Shown here: positions 34,001 through 42,061 of the stretch, one piece after another
Position numbering within the stretch: position 1 is the stretch's first letter
Layout of the letters: every line of letters begins with the position of its first letter
NCBI RefSeq assembly: GCF_963678635.1
Contig: NC_087062.1
Coordinates: forward strand, 61,733,584 to 61,797,583
Direction: 5' to 3'
Source: Symsagittifera roscoffensis
Lineage: Eukaryota > Xenacoelomorpha > Acoela > Convolutidae
Length of the DNA stretch: 64,000 nucleotides
Notes under the pieces: generated by a model
Told to the model about the DNA's origin: nothing
The model's input: the letters and a program-made list of their open reading frames with translations, nothing else
Databases searched by the model: none
Program-made: the position numbers and the translations under genes

Positions 34001-34251
34001 TTTTTCACGCAAACAAAATATAGTTTTTTTTCTTGCTCTATCATTAGTAACTGATGTTATGTCGTTATTTTATATGTATATTCTACTGAATATTTGACCT
34101 AACCTTTCAAATCGTTTCAAATTTGCGTCGGTGTGTTCAGATTGAGAAGATCAGTCGGGAGGATGAAGTGAGAGCGGAGCTGAACAAACTGAAGCAGGAG
34201 TTGGGTTTGGGTGGCAATCCCAGTGCAACTACAGCCGCCAATGGTGTATGA
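12920..34251 (+). CDS. EIF2A: eIF2A, eukaryotic translation initiation factor 2A (whole gene, eight exons)
   Basis: eIF2A is a cytosolic WD-repeat protein that can deliver initiator Met-tRNA to 40S subunits independently of GTP-bound eIF2. Exons: 12920-13071, 23917-24126, 24500-24792, 25047-25326, 27251-27780, 33533-33772, 33879-33944, 34141-34251. The product is about 626 residues; the human protein is 585. Matching landmarks are LCVRGNEGFYLY near the N-terminus, propeller blades with FAWSADGKYMAW, GAPNVVK, YYGKTTLFYV, VYDFGTG and ELWQVGW, then KYVPPYMRN and a C-terminal coiled coil (KNRIKTLEK ... LNKLKQELGLG). Introns 1 (10.8 kb) and 5 (5.75 kb) are packed with transposons. All junctions but exon 2/3 keep frame with GT-AG ends; at exon 2/3 the sum is one base too long. 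Assignment is secure; that single junction is not. Confidence 0.93.
13810..13910 (+). repeat. Inverted repeat arm, partner 14815-14905
   Basis: Contains ACCCTTGCGATAA, an ATCGGG motif and GACTTTTTTCCCGTAAATAAC; the reverse complement recurs at 14815-14905. A third copy of the core is at 35893-35925 in ERGIC3 intron 2, so this is a dispersed family rather than a simple LTR pair. Confidence 0.6.
13975..14464 (+). pseudogene. Copia/GalEa-like fragment A: LTR end, primer site and gag start
   Basis: An LTR 3' end (…TTATTTTACA at 14090) is followed at once by a primer-binding site, TGGTAGCAGGAGATAG (14091-14106), close to the complement of initiator tRNA-Met. The frame 14177-14464 reads EVPKAKRGMLALSLPEVDG and DDLANAFETLNEFEKYKK, the pattern of Copia gag proteins. 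Everything after gag is missing. The LTR end is homologous, in reverse orientation, to 17323-17420, so fragments A and B are two copies of one family inserted in opposite orientation in the same intron. Confidence 0.65.
14815..14905 (-). repeat. Inverted repeat arm, partner 13810-13910
   Basis: Reverse complement of the module at 13810-13910, including GTTATTTACGGGAAAAAAG. Confidence 0.6.
15015..15973 (+). mobile_element. TRIM-like mini LTR retroelement
   Basis: Two 284 bp direct repeats (15015-15298 and 15690-15973), each starting TGTCATGATCTT and ending CTCAAGTCA, enclose a 391 bp non-coding interior. Five bases after the left repeat is TGGTGACAGGAGTGGGATT, which differs at two positions from the complement of a tRNA-Leu 3' end, a normal LTR primer site. 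No ORF. This is the architecture of terminal-repeat retrotransposons in miniature, or of an internally deleted LTR element. No target duplication is evident. Confidence 0.8.
16015..16395. repeat. Three degenerate ~90 bp repeats
   Basis: Three copies of a unit with a CCCTCAC/CCCCTAGC start, AAAACA-A-ACAC, TGAAA and TATGAGGCC...CCGATATAATA, separated by variable A-rich spacers. Confidence 0.6.
16441..16889. other. A-rich intron sequence
   Basis: Very A-rich, no recognised feature. Confidence 0.4.
16890..17135 (-). repeat. Foldback-family arm
   Basis: Reverse-oriented copy of the arm found at 44685-44925, recognised by CGAATACAAAGTTCC, GTCGTTCAAATCACGACTG and ACCGGTTTTTCTCGACA. Confidence 0.6.
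17190..17322 (-). repeat. tRNA-derived SINE, family B (reverse)
   Basis: On the - strand reads GGACGGCAAAGGCCCTGAG, a B-box-like GTTCGAATCTG, then a tail with AAACAGAAATAG and TTGTCGGCC shared with 21725-21880. It abuts the Copia LTR end exactly. Confidence 0.65.
17323..17490 (-). repeat. 3' LTR of Copia fragment B
   Basis: On the - strand begins near TGTCTCTATAGAG and ends GGGTTTGATTAAAATATC-type sequence (complement), homologous to 13975-14090. Three tandem copies of GAGACAAATCG(C/T) lie at 17458-17503 at its outer end. Confidence 0.6.
18937..20393. repeat. Nested double palindrome inside Copia fragment B
   Basis: Arm A' (18937-19057) and arm A (19081-19201) are inverted copies with one mismatch, around a 23-base loop (19058-19080). 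Segment B (19199-19725) and its inverted copy (19749-20393) flank a second loop (19726-19748). The two loops are identical and in the same orientation. B and A overlap by CCG at 19199-19201. The right B copy contains a tandem duplication of 118 bp (19753-19870 and 19871-19988). The loop plus flanks reads through in frame as native element sequence (B-loop-A), so the insert 19058-19748 is a permuted, inverted copy. Confidence 0.9.
20776..20960 (+). repeat. tRNA-derived SINE, family A, copy 1
   Basis: Head resembles a class II tRNA: A box TAGCTGAGAGG, B box near CAGGATCGAATACG. The body shared with 26287-26480 and 50586-50756 reads AATTCGAGG(T/C)TTATTTCTA, then TTTTTTGTCGTGTTCTTGCTAGTGTTTGC. 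Confidence 0.7.
20961..21639. other. No supported gene
   Basis: Intron 1 sequence of eIF2A. Short degenerate repeats with TACGAATTG/TACGATTTG occur at 21415-21460. Confidence 0.35.
21640..21880 (+). repeat. tRNA-derived SINE, family B
   Basis: Head ends in ACGGCAAAGGTCCTGGGTTCG with a consensus B box (GGTTCGAATC), followed by GACCAGGACCCG, a T tract and the TTGTCGGCCAATTATTTG tail. The upstream module (GGGTTAACAACTTG) recurs at about 50848. Confidence 0.65.
22200..23500 (+). repeat. 163 bp tandem-repeat cassette, locus 1
   Basis: About six units with a period near 163 bp, recognised by TTTTTGACC, CTCGAAAACTACCCTCCC, AGCGGCTACGCCC and GTTATGGCCCTCGG. A unique head contains a TTTACTTGACCCC / TACATTCTCCAAAAAG motif, and a tail reads AACAACTAAGGTTTTGG and GCCGCATCAGTA. 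The same head-array-tail order recurs at 32440-33340 and, inverted, at 51490-52260 and 53090-53580. Confidence 0.75.
23600..23660 (+). repeat. SINE family A tail with hairpin
   Basis: Truncated tail carrying the perfect hairpin GCGAAGCTCCGCTTCGC at 23631-23647. Confidence 0.6.
23917..24126 (+). CDS. EIF2A: eIF2A exon 2
   Basis: Acceptor TTTATGTAG gives the phase needed after exon 1 and reads NVAQKSSNQVFAWSADGK, then the first propeller blade ending EFSPNNTYISTFEPF. The only nearby GT donor (GTACAG) leaves phase 2, one base more than exon 3 needs. Confidence 0.8.
24500..24792 (+). CDS. EIF2A: eIF2A exon 3
   Basis: Reads NNNKDNIGIYSLLGG through GRSKKGAPNVVK, matching blades 2-3 of eIF2A. Acceptor TTGTTGTAG, donor GTAAAT at phase 0. 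Confidence 0.88.
25047..25326 (+). CDS. EIF2A: eIF2A exon 4
   Basis: Starts VLRYPDLNENQP after TTTTGCACAG and ends FCVVYG at GTAAGC, phase 1. It includes SGNEYYGKTTLFYV, a well conserved eIF2A block. Confidence 0.9.
25405..25700 (+). repeat. Foldback-family arm
   Basis: Same orientation and order of motifs as 44668-44925 (TTGTTCCGACCATT, GAATTTATATTCGGG, AAATCAGCTACCACAAATAATC, TTCAAACGACATTAAAA). Confidence 0.65.
25838..26480 (+). repeat. Composite ~640 bp SINE-bearing repeat, copy 1
   Basis: A 450 bp 5' module (CCTAAGTCGCAAATATTGG..., CAACATCACAATCATGAAAA, GTGGATGCCTTCAGTTTG) is joined to a tRNA-like SINE: A box TGGCTGAGTGG, B box GATTCGAATCC, body, and hairpin GCGAAGCGCAGCTTCGC at 26458-26474. 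The same composite is at 50130-50756; a copy lacking the tRNA part is at 36783-37150. Confidence 0.8.
26600..26840 (+). repeat. Foldback-family centre plus arm
   Basis: Contains TATGGTCGGAAAATTCTGTG and ACAGGAACCGGCTAT, as at 45240-45285, then arm-like sequence TTTTGTTTTCCGCGCAATTT. Confidence 0.6.
27251..27780 (+). CDS. EIF2A: eIF2A exon 5
   Basis: Starts HMPSKASLFN after CTTGTGTAG and covers the last blades (VYDFGTG, WSPCGERILLATHSP, STCELWQVGW) and the KYVPPYMRN motif. The frame is open to 27807, but GTGAGC at 27781 fits exon 6 in frame, so I end the exon there. Confidence 0.9.
28020..28130 (+). pseudogene. hAT transposase C-terminal remnant
   Basis: A short reading, MRTSSERVFSNAGKRYPK, matches the conserved SxxSERxFSxxG core of the hAT dimerisation domain. 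The rest of the transposase is gone. Confidence 0.55.
28246..28292 (+). repeat. Possible LINE 3' stub
   Basis: GGTGGCCCTTAATAAATTAA followed by ATGGTTATTGTTATTG resembles the 3' end of CR1/L2-like LINEs. It lies directly upstream of the larger LINE. Confidence 0.4.
28650..29461 (+). pseudogene. LINE ORF1 protein
   Basis: A coiled-coil-rich N-terminus (residues about 35-110) precedes an RRM-like core ending VYRRGSFIKNARKPRPLIVQ, the usual order for an RNA-binding ORF1p of this LINE group. A frameshift near 29320-29345 moves the last part (KGIRKEDMKIKNLTLYYKDK) out of frame. Such proteins coat LINE RNA. Confidence 0.65.
29484..32365 (+). pseudogene. LINE ORF2: AP endonuclease and reverse transcriptase
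   Basis: The endonuclease shows NVQSL at the start, SETWLD, LILGDFNFPDIDW and the catalytic SDH (LSDHAGVLF). RT blocks follow in order: YRPISILPRLSLILEQLIF, QHGFRKHRSTVTQLL, YFDFQKAFDKVPH, SGVPQGSVLGPLLF and the catalytic FADD of CFLFADDSKM. A C-terminal Cys-rich tail ends at 32365. Breaks: frameshift near 29605, frameshift near 31800-31860 and a stop at about 31960. Otherwise the 761-codon central frame (29619-31904) is intact, suggesting fairly recent insertion. Confidence 0.88.
32440..33340 (+). repeat. 163 bp tandem-repeat cassette, locus 2
   Basis: Head motif GGGAAGTCCGCTCACTCC and TACAGCCTTCGAAAAAGTA, about two to three decayed units (GCTCCCCTGCCTTAGCGGCTA at 32693-32713), and the tail CCAACTAAGGTTTTGGTTGA with CCGCATCAGTACA. 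It lies in eIF2A intron 5 directly after the LINE tail. Confidence 0.7.
33533..33772 (+). CDS. EIF2A: eIF2A exon 6
   Basis: A low-complexity linker rich in Gly, Ser and Ala (residues about 489-568) ending in the basic start of the coiled coil, KSKKNRIKTLEK. Acceptor TTTTTTGTTCAG, donor GTAGAG, both phase 0. Confidence 0.85.
33879..33944 (+). CDS. EIF2A: eIF2A exon 7
   Basis: A 22-codon exon reading RLKEMGTLKKKQKSGETLEK, aligned with the C-terminal helix of animal eIF2A. Acceptor GTGTTTCAG, donor GTTAGT. Confidence 0.85.
34141..34251 (+). CDS. EIF2A: eIF2A exon 8 (terminal)
   Basis: Reads IEKISREDEVRAELNKLKQE, completing the coiled coil, then a short Gly/Ala/Thr tail and TGA. A weak ATTAAA at 34316-34321 could be the polyadenylation signal. 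Confidence 0.87.
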   Translation: MEKISREDEVRAELNKLKQELGLGGNPSATTAANGV

Positions 34252-34441
34252 GGACGCAGTAGAATGAATGATGCGAGGAAATGCTGCCAAGTGAAGAAAT
34301 AGAGAGAGATATCAAATTAAACGTGAAACTGTAAAAGGCTACATCGACATGTGAGCAGAAAATGACAATTTTGTTGTGCTTTATTATCATTGCTGTTTTG
34401 TCTGTTTAATTTTAAGGAAAACGTTGTTTTTCAATCATTTA

Positions 34442-34684
34442 TCACTGCATATCTGGACTATCTGCAACACCGAAATTTTTGACCAATCGATGAATCGAGA
34501 CATCTGATGCAGTGATTCCATATTTGAAAAACAGTTGTGCTTCCTCGCGTTTTAATTTGTCTTCCCTGATGCTGACCTGAGGTTTAATTACATATTTTTG
34601 TCTGTGCCTACCTTTACGAGTCCTTCGCCTAAATTTATCAGCATATGTTTGGATCTTGTATCCAGTAGTAAAAAGCAGTTCCAT
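34442..34684 (-). CDS. Small antisense ORF of unknown function
   Basis: Eighty codons, strongly basic (KFRRRTRKGRHRQKY), no signal or membrane segment. It sits in the 970 bp gap between eIF2A and ERGIC3 on the opposite strand. It could be a last exon of a - strand gene or chance; I see no acceptor site or homology. Low confidence. Confidence 0.2.
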   Translation of the reverse strand: MELLFTTGYKIQTYADKFRRRTRKGRHRQKYVIKPQVSIREDKLKREEAQLFFKYGITASDVSIHRLVKNFGVADSPDMQ

Positions 34685-35224
34685 GAATTGAAAAGTGCTT
34701 TGTTTTATTGTTTCCGTTGTCGCATTTTACTACTCGATAATTTTTATCAAGTCAATAAAAACCACCCAACCACAAACATTTATGAAAGAAGTTGTGGTGC
34801 TGTGCAGTTTAGTTCCCTTTTGAATATATCTGTATCAGTCATCCTGGCCCTTCGAACAACTTGGAAGTCATATGAAAATTGTGACACAAATAAAAGTAGA
34901 CGCAGACCTTTTCTCACAAACGAAGAAATTACATTGAGCACGATGTCCATGACCGTTTCAATTGATCATAGATCTAAGGAAACAATTTGTGATCCTTTTT
35001 TTATCAGCCATTTATTGAAAACTAAATTTATTAGTTTTTTCTATGATTAGTTATGGGTATAATATGTGCCTTTTCAGATTTAGTCTGTTAAATATTATCA
35101 ATAGAGCTCTCCATTACTGACATGTGATAGTTTTTGAGGCCATAGTAGTCTGTTTAACGTTGACATATAAAGGGAACATTTGCTCTGATAGTTTATACCT
35201 CTGCAAGGAGAAGAGTGATTACGA
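34685..35224. other. eIF2A-ERGIC3 intergenic region
   Basis: AT-rich, presumed to hold the ERGIC3 promoter. No core promoter motif recognised. Confidence 0.4.
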
Positions 35225-35439
35225 ATGGAGAGGGTTCTGGACAACCTGCGTCTGCTAGATGCCTACCCGAAGACCTTGGAGGACTTTAGAATCAAGACCA
35301 TCAGTGGCGGAGTGGTGACTGCAGTGAGTTGTATGCTGATGCTGTTTCTGTTCATGCTAGAGCTGCACTTCTACTTCCGAGTGGACCTCATGCCAGAGCT
35401 AAGTGTGGATGTGAACAAAGATGCCAGACTTCAAATTAG
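35225..35439 (+). CDS. ERGIC3: ERGIC3 exon 1
   Basis: N-terminal cytosolic segment LLDAYPKTLEDFRIKT and membrane span 1. Donor GTATGG, phase 2. Confidence 0.93.
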
Positions 35440-38400
35440 GTATGGCCACCTTGACAAACAAGTGAACAGAATATATTGATAGCAATACTGAAATGCTATG
35501 TATACCGATTTTTAATTGACGAAAATTTCAAATCAATTGATGGTCATGTGTTGCTCGCAGAAAAGTTGATAAAATCGGCGTGTTGTTAAAATCAGTTTCA
35601 GACAAGAGTACTCAGCAAAAAAATGGTTCTTCTTTTTTGTATAAAGGCTCGATGTAGGCTTAGCAGCTGTATATGTCAGATGGGTCTGTGTGATTTAGGT
35701 TCAATGTGACGTTTCCACGAATGGCGTGTCAGATGTTGACAGTGGATGCAGTAGACGTCAGTGGGGAACAGCACTTCGACATAAACCACGAAATATTCAA
35801 AACCAGTCTCGGTATGTCTTTTTACTTTATTTGTCATTCATCAGGCTTTTTTAATTCCATTGAATTATTTCACTTGCGAGAGCAAGTGACTTGTAATCGG
35901 GAACTAGACTTTTTTCCCGTAAACAATTTTTCTTACACATCTAAGAAACTGTGAAGTTGCTTATTTAGTGCGCCTAAGCAACTTCTAGACCCCTTCTTAC
36001 TTGGGCTAGAGGTAACGCGGTTGCCTTTGTACTTTGAGGTCTGGGTATCAGACCCGACCGGACCTTGTTTTCTTTTCAATTATGTGTTTTTGTATACCAG
36101 GATTTATTATGCAACCTCGACATTTTTCAGGCCTCTTCCCATTTGGTTCACAGGAAAAGCACGCGCCTTTGGAAGATAAGGTCGTGGGACCGAGTCCCGA
36201 CCGGACCTAGGCTACTGTGGAAATTATTTTTTTGGGAAATGTTCATCTTGTTTAACCAATTCTAACTATAAGTGAAAGTCGTACTGTAGCTTGTATGTTT
36301 ACCAACTTCGATTTTGTATAACTAGCTTTTTTTACTTGAATGGGTTCGGTTTATGCTTTTGTGTTTCAAAAAATGGGGCGTAAAAATTATAGCTCAAAAT
36401 TTTCATGACATCATTTTGTGTTCGGCTCGATTGGCGAATTAAGCCAAGCAGTGTTAGCTTAATTGCCACATTAACGGCAGTGATTGTTGTTCTTTAACGG
36501 CAGTGATTGATGGTTTTTCTTGGCATATTTTCATCAAAATGAAGATCATTCGCTACATAGTTGCCTCCGTCTCATTTTCTGCCTGCTAATTTACAACGCT
36601 GTCTTTGTGCTGTATCGCCAGTGTTGCGAAGCTCCGCTTCGTCTATGTGTTACTTTTGCAATAGTAAGTGTGTTGCACCGTGCCCTTCACAGTACCCTTC
36701 TCCTGGTCGGCCCTGTTAGAAATACTGCAAAAGACAAATTTTGAGCATGATCGCATGTTAATTTTCCTCTCTTTTTACACGTGCGTAGCGTAGTTTAATA
36801 GTACGATGCTACTTTTTTCCAACCTACGTCGCAATTAAAAATGTCACTTTCGGTGGCACTTTTGAGTTTGAAGGCTGCATTAGCAGTATATTTACAAGTG
36901 CGTTGATATTTGATTACTAATAAGCTAACACAGTTCATGCTTTTTATTTCATCAGTTAAACCGAAAAGAAGATATTTGTTTTATACAACAGTCGATATAC
37001 TTCACGAGATTTTTGAAATGCATAATTTATATGCAATTTGGTTCAATGCAAAAAGTTGTATGCAAAGTTTTGAGTTTTTGTGCATTTTAAAGCTTCCGAA
37101 TTTTGCTATTTTTTCGCGCGTGTTTGCGAAGTTGCAGCTTCGCCTCTGTGACGAAATTGGTTTCTTAAATTGGTTGTAATTTTATCAACTCTATTTGTTA
37201 AATCTTCATTTTTTCCTTTTCGTTTTCTAAGTTAACAGGTTGCGGCTTATTATATTGGCGCAGTGGCTTCATATTGCGTCGTTTGTTGAGCGAAAAACGT
37301 TTTTGTGTGCGTGCGTTTCTTTTGAGGGGGAGGGATTTTTTTTATTAGTTTTTAAGTGTTCTTGGATTTTTCTGCTGGAGGGGTTTCTGCTGAGGTATTT
37401 TCGGCTCTGTTAACAGTGGGTAGTTTTTCGTTCGATTTTATTTTTTTTTATCTATTGTCTTGGCCATTTTTTTCAAAACTAGCTTTTTTTCATTTTTATA
37501 GATCTAGTTTTTTGTACGTTTTCGATTTTTTTTTCGACTCGGTGGCTTTTTTGTATTGTATCGCAAAAGTTTTAGTGTTCATCGGCTTCTAGAGGAAATC
37601 ATATCACAAAAGGGTTCGAAAGATGAAGAGTTATAAATTAAAATACGTTCTTAGATCTGTCTGGAAGAGAGAAAGCAAAGGAGCCAGTTCGCCTCAAAAG
37701 TACTGCAGCGCCTGATGAAAAGAAAGAGAATGAAGTAGCGGTGCCGGCTTGTGGTAGTTGCTACGGCGCCGAATCTGAGTCTTATAAATGCTGCAATACG
37801 TGCGACGATATCAAGAAAGCTTATTTTGCCAAAGGCTGGGCACTGCGAGACTACTCGGGTATTAGCCAGTGTACAAAAGAGAAACCCCAAGTCATTCCAG
37901 ACGAGGGATGTCGTCTCGCGGGAGTGCTACGTGTCAGCAAAATTAGCGGAAACTTTCACATCACACCTGGTAACTGAATTTCGCTCAAATTAGATCGCAC
38001 TTTTTAATTCAGTAAATGCTTAGTCTCTTTCAGAGAAATGTTGGTTATTTGTTACTGTTTTCAAAGGAATTTCGAGCAGCGCTATAAAATCATTATGATT
38101 CATTCGTAAAATTATGATTTTTTTTGTAAATGGCCGTTTTGATTTACGCAATTTATTTCAGTCTGTGTTATCAAGCCAGTATAATTGAAACCAGTTATAG
38201 CGGAAAGTTATTGATTGGAAAAGATCTCTGACAATGTTTTGATATATCTTGTGGTGTGAATTAGGTGCTAGTTACGAGCAGTCACACAGCCATGTGCACG
38301 ACTTCCAGAAGATAGCGAACAGAGAGTTCAACTCCACTCACATCATCCACTCGCTCTCCTTCGGGGAAGTGTATCCACAGATGCAGAACCCACTAGGTAA

Positions 38401-41211
38401 GTTCAAGTACTAGTAGTGGCTATTGAAAAAATGCAGATCAAGCACAAATAGTGCTTAACAAACTTGTAAATTAGTTGCTTAAACTATTTTTTGATCAGAT
38501 AGATGACATAATTTGACATGATCAGATATGACAGATAGATGACATAATTTAGTTTAAGAAAAAACTGGTCGGGCTTTATCATTTTGCTGGCCAAACAATT
38601 CTACCGGAAAAAGCATGAAAAATGCAATGCTTTGATTCTCCATACGAGTTAATGACTCAGTAACTAGTATGATTTACTAGCAACCATGCTTGTGTTGTGT
38701 AGATGGGACAGAGGAGATCTCTAAAGAGACGAACCTGATGCACACCTATTATGTGAAGCTAGTGCCGACCACCTACATCTCAGTGAATGGCTCCTCCCTC
38801 TCCACACACCAGTACTCTGTCACCCGACATCAGTCCCAGATCAACTTCAAGGCACTGGCCAACGGTCTCCCGGGTACATTCTTCCAGTACGAGTTCTCCC
38901 CCATCATGGTGCGTCTCAAGGAGACTCCGCGCAGCTTTGGTATGTGAAAGTATCTTGAAAAAAAATCCATTACCCCGCAAGAGTTATTACTGAACGAAGT
39001 GATCTTTCACTTATTCAACTCGTGATTTTTTTAAAGAAATATGTCCACACAGTTTCTTGACAAAACTTTCACACATTTATTCACTTATTTTTCTATTTTG
39101 TTTGTATGAGTTTTGAAGATTTATTAATGATCTGATACTTAATATATACTAACGGTTTGTCAGATTTTTTCTTTTTCATGGAGTTCAATTTTCGTGGTTT
39201 TTTACTTGTTCATATCATGAAAGTTGCGCTTCAGCCAATTCAGTGTTTTATGACTTCGGTCAATTAAGTACAGTAGTTTCAATGCAGGGAAATAAGGACG
39301 TCTTTTTCAACCTCATTTAATTCAGGTAATGCTCTATTCTATATGTGCTCTTGATTTAGCTTCCTTTTTTAGTTGTCTATAAAATTTTGTCCAGACTTGA
39401 TTAAGTGTCAATGAACACAAATGGGTGTTTTGGTCGTTTCTTTTTTTTGTTCGACTTAAATTGTCATGCTCAAGTTTAATCTTTAGCGGTTTGACTTTTG
39501 AATTTTTTTTCAGTTCATTTCAATGCCAATCGTAAGGCAAATTACGCTCTCTACTTAAGAAAGCGGAAACGGCGCAAAAATGTGATGGGCTTTTAGGTTT
39601 GAAAGTGAATTTCAATTCTCAGGTTTCTACTGGTAAAAAACACCTAGTTTTCTGTAATCGATTTAGTTTTATCAAAAAACTGTATCATGAAAGGTTCTTG
39701 GAATTGGAAGAGCTTAAACGTGATGTATTTTCTTCGGAGTTGTAAGTTGAAAAATAATGAAAAAAGTCAATCCGTTTTTTTTTCGGTTTCTTCGATTTCT
39801 CAGAATTTAGTGCTCAATAAAAATAGCTCAATATTGGTATTTTTGTACTGCCCATGTGTTTTTTCTGCGAGTTGTGAATGGTGTATGGAAGACAGCAAGA
39901 GCACTTGGTGCAATCGACTTGATATTAGAACTGAAATTTGTTCGTCGGAGTGTAGGATCTCCTAAGGGGCGGGCTATTTTTTCATAGCTTATTTATCTTT
40001 TTTTTTAGCGTTTTCTTGCAATTTCAAAGCTCCCTTTAGCCATTTTCTGCTTGTGTTTGTGAAATGCAGCTTTGTCTCTTCTGATAAAATGGAATATTCG
40101 AGCGAATTTTTACGTGGTGAACTCGTCCGAAGGGCTTGAATTATTAAGAATAAACCGTCTTTTCACTTTTTTGGAAAGAATTACGAGGCCGCAGTTTTTT
40201 TGCAGCTTTCGCGATGTTTTTTTTCTGTCATTTACTTTCTTATCGCAAGTAATGCGAAGCTCTGCTTCGCCTGTCTGTAAAATGATTCATTAAACGAAGA
40301 TATTTTCCATTAAATAGGTCTTGATGATTTTTTTTTTCGTTTTGGTCAAAGAAAGATTTGTTCACGCTGACTTTTCTTCGCGGTTTTTTGTTCTTTTTAA
40401 GTTCATTTAATTTCCATTGTTAAAAGGTTTCTTGATGATAAAATGATCGATTTCTGATTTTTTGAAAACATGATCGATTTCTATTGAAAGCATGATTGAT
40501 TTCTAGTTTTGACAAGAGAAATTAATTTTCATGTTTCCAGCTTTCTCAAATAGGGTTAATTTTATTGAAAGTGTCAGTCATAAATTGTTGTTAAAGTTCA
40601 AAGAGCTTTAAGAACATGTATTTTTTTCTTTGAAATTCGAAAGTTGAGGTTTTTCGAAAAACAAGTATATTTTCTGTTTAGTTTCTTTGACTTTTTTCCA
40701 ACTGTCTGTTGCTTTGGTTTTTTTTTCAGCAGAAAAGTCTCTAAATAACAATTAATAACTAAATAAGTGTATTCCATAAATGTTAATAGAGTTATGAATG
40801 CACTTAAGTATATATGCACTTTGTCTTCAATTCAAAATCATCTGTTAAGAGTTAAAAAGCGAGATTGACTTTTAGTTTCGACCGTGGATTTAATTTTACC
40901 AGCAGAATAAAAACGTTATTTATTGACCTATCCAGTTTTCTTAGCTTGAGTTAATTGTATGCAATAGGTGTCAATCGTAAAGTGTCATGAATTGTTGTTG
41001 AAATTCAAACAGTTATAACCTGATGTATTCGTTTCTCTGAATGACCATGTTTGATTGAAACGTACTGATGTTTGTTGTAGGTCATCTACTGACTGCTCTG
41101 TGTTCAATTGTGGGAGGAGTATTCACAGTGGCCAGTCTGTTAGACGCATTCATCTTCAACACCAGTCGAGTTGTGTCCAAAAAACTAGAGATTGGAAAGT
41201 ACGCACAGTAG
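35225..41211 (+). CDS. ERGIC3: ERGIC3, ER-Golgi intermediate compartment protein 3 (whole gene, six exons)
   Basis: ERGIC3 (Erv46 family) is a two-span membrane protein cycling between ER and Golgi, acting with ERGIC1/2-type partners as a cargo receptor. Exons: 35225-35439, 35699-35811, 37655-37969, 38265-38396, 38703-38939, 41081-41211; all GT-AG and in frame, giving 380 residues against 383 in human. N-terminal AYPKTLEDFR is followed by membrane span 1 (about residues 27-48). The large lumenal domain carries the conserved cysteines CGSCYGAE and CCNTC (about 142-158), GNFHITPG, SHVHDFQ, QYSVTRH and FEYEFSP-type blocks. Span 2 is about 341-360 (TALCSIVGGVFTVASLLDA). The cytosolic tail ends KYAQ. 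Introns 2 and 5 hold SINE pieces. Assignment secure. Confidence 0.97.
35699..35811 (+). CDS. ERGIC3: ERGIC3 exon 2
   Basis: Reads FNVTFPRMACQMLTVDAVDV, matching the start of the lumenal domain. Acceptor TGATTTAG, donor GTATGT, phase 1. Confidence 0.93.
35893..36215 (+). repeat. SINE-related sequence in ERGIC3 intron 2
   Basis: Contains the GACTTTTTTCCCGTAAA core seen at 13868, then two tRNA-like stretches with GTCTGGGTATCAGACCCGA and GGACCGAGTCCCGACC, each followed by CGGACC. Confidence 0.5.
36560..37150 (+). repeat. SINE family A fragments and third copy of the composite repeat
   Basis: Hairpin tail at 36626-36641, then a diverged copy of the 450 bp module from 36783 (CCTACGTCGCAATTAAAA) joined directly to hairpin GCGAAGTTGCAGCTTCGC (37126-37143) without the tRNA-like part. 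Confidence 0.65.
37151..37654. other. T-rich end of ERGIC3 intron 2
   Basis: Long T-rich tracts. No feature beyond the acceptor. Confidence 0.4.
37655..37969 (+). CDS. ERGIC3: ERGIC3 exon 3
   Basis: Cysteine-rich region with CGSCYGAE, CCNTCDDIKKAY and the ISGNFHITPG block. Acceptor ACGTTCTTAG, donor GTAACT. Confidence 0.94.
38265..38396 (+). CDS. ERGIC3: ERGIC3 exon 4
   Basis: Reads QSHSHVHDFQ and IIHSLSFGE, both conserved in the family. Acceptor GTGAATTAG, donor GTAAGT. Confidence 0.94.
38703..38939 (+). CDS. ERGIC3: ERGIC3 exon 5
   Basis: Reads YYVKLVPTTYISVNG, QYSVTRH and YEFSPIMVRLKE. Acceptor TGTTGTGTAG, donor GTATGT. Confidence 0.95.
38940..41080 (+). other. ERGIC3 intron 5
   Basis: 2.1 kb, T-rich. 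Includes SINE family A tails at 40050-40085 and 40235-40280; the second has hairpin GCGAAGCTCTGCTTCGC at 40254-40270. No coding sequence supported. Confidence 0.5.
41081..41211 (+). CDS. ERGIC3: ERGIC3 exon 6 (terminal)
   Basis: Membrane span 2 and the cytosolic tail, ending TAG. Acceptor TTTGTTGTAG. Confidence 0.93.
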
Positions 41212-41746
41212 AGAATCGAAACAAAATTCAGTCACGCTCTCCTAAAATAGAAGCTAGAACAAATACAATCAAATTGAAAATTTGCGATCACGTCATAAAC
41301 TATTTTTACTCCACTTGGATGATGTTTTCTTTGAAAATGGAGAAAAAAGAACAGAACGAGGCTAAAAACTGCTGCTCATTTGTTGGCGATTGATTGTTAT
41401 TGAGGTCCTGTGAGAGGTGGATGACGATCGAAGCCACAACGTTGCAAGGAAAAACCTGGGTGCTATAGTATTGCAATTAGTGTCGTTTTGTTTACCTCTG
41501 AAGATTTGATTCGATATTATCTGTTATGTTCTCGGTTCATTGGTTGTATGTTTTTGATCGTTGATAGTTTTCGTATCTCCTCTCCTTTCAAATGCAGTCA
41601 TTATGTTTTTGTTGTACATATTTTAATAGTTTTTTTCATGTCCACAAAATGTAAATGTATTTCAAAGCAATTATGAATTCTTTATTAATGTACCGTTTAC
41701 AGTTCGATGTTTTGACTTTGGCGGTTATATCGTTTTCGCTCTGGAA

Positions 41747-41752
41747 AATAAA
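41747..41752 (+). terminator. Polyadenylation signal, ERGIC3
   Basis: AATAAA, 0.54 kb after the ERGIC3 stop, followed by a GT-rich stretch. Confidence 0.6.
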
Positions 41753-42061
41753 TAATGGTGTCAAATATTGTATTGTTACCCATTTTTCGGCAACTTTTAA
41801 AGTCAAGAAGTGCCTAATAGTATAAAATCAGAGTTCGGTATGTTTAGTGTGGTAATCATTAAGTATATGAGCTCTGTTAGCCCGATTTGAATTCCGAACA
41901 TTTTTTAAGCTGGCAAGATCAGGTAGTACAGGCACTGGAAACAGCTACAATTGCATACCTATACTCATTGATTCGTTTAGAATTAAACGGCGGTTCAAGT
42001 TTTGCTTTCTATCGGGCAATTTTTCAACCGTTTCTAACTCTGCTTTCTTCAGATCAAAGAA

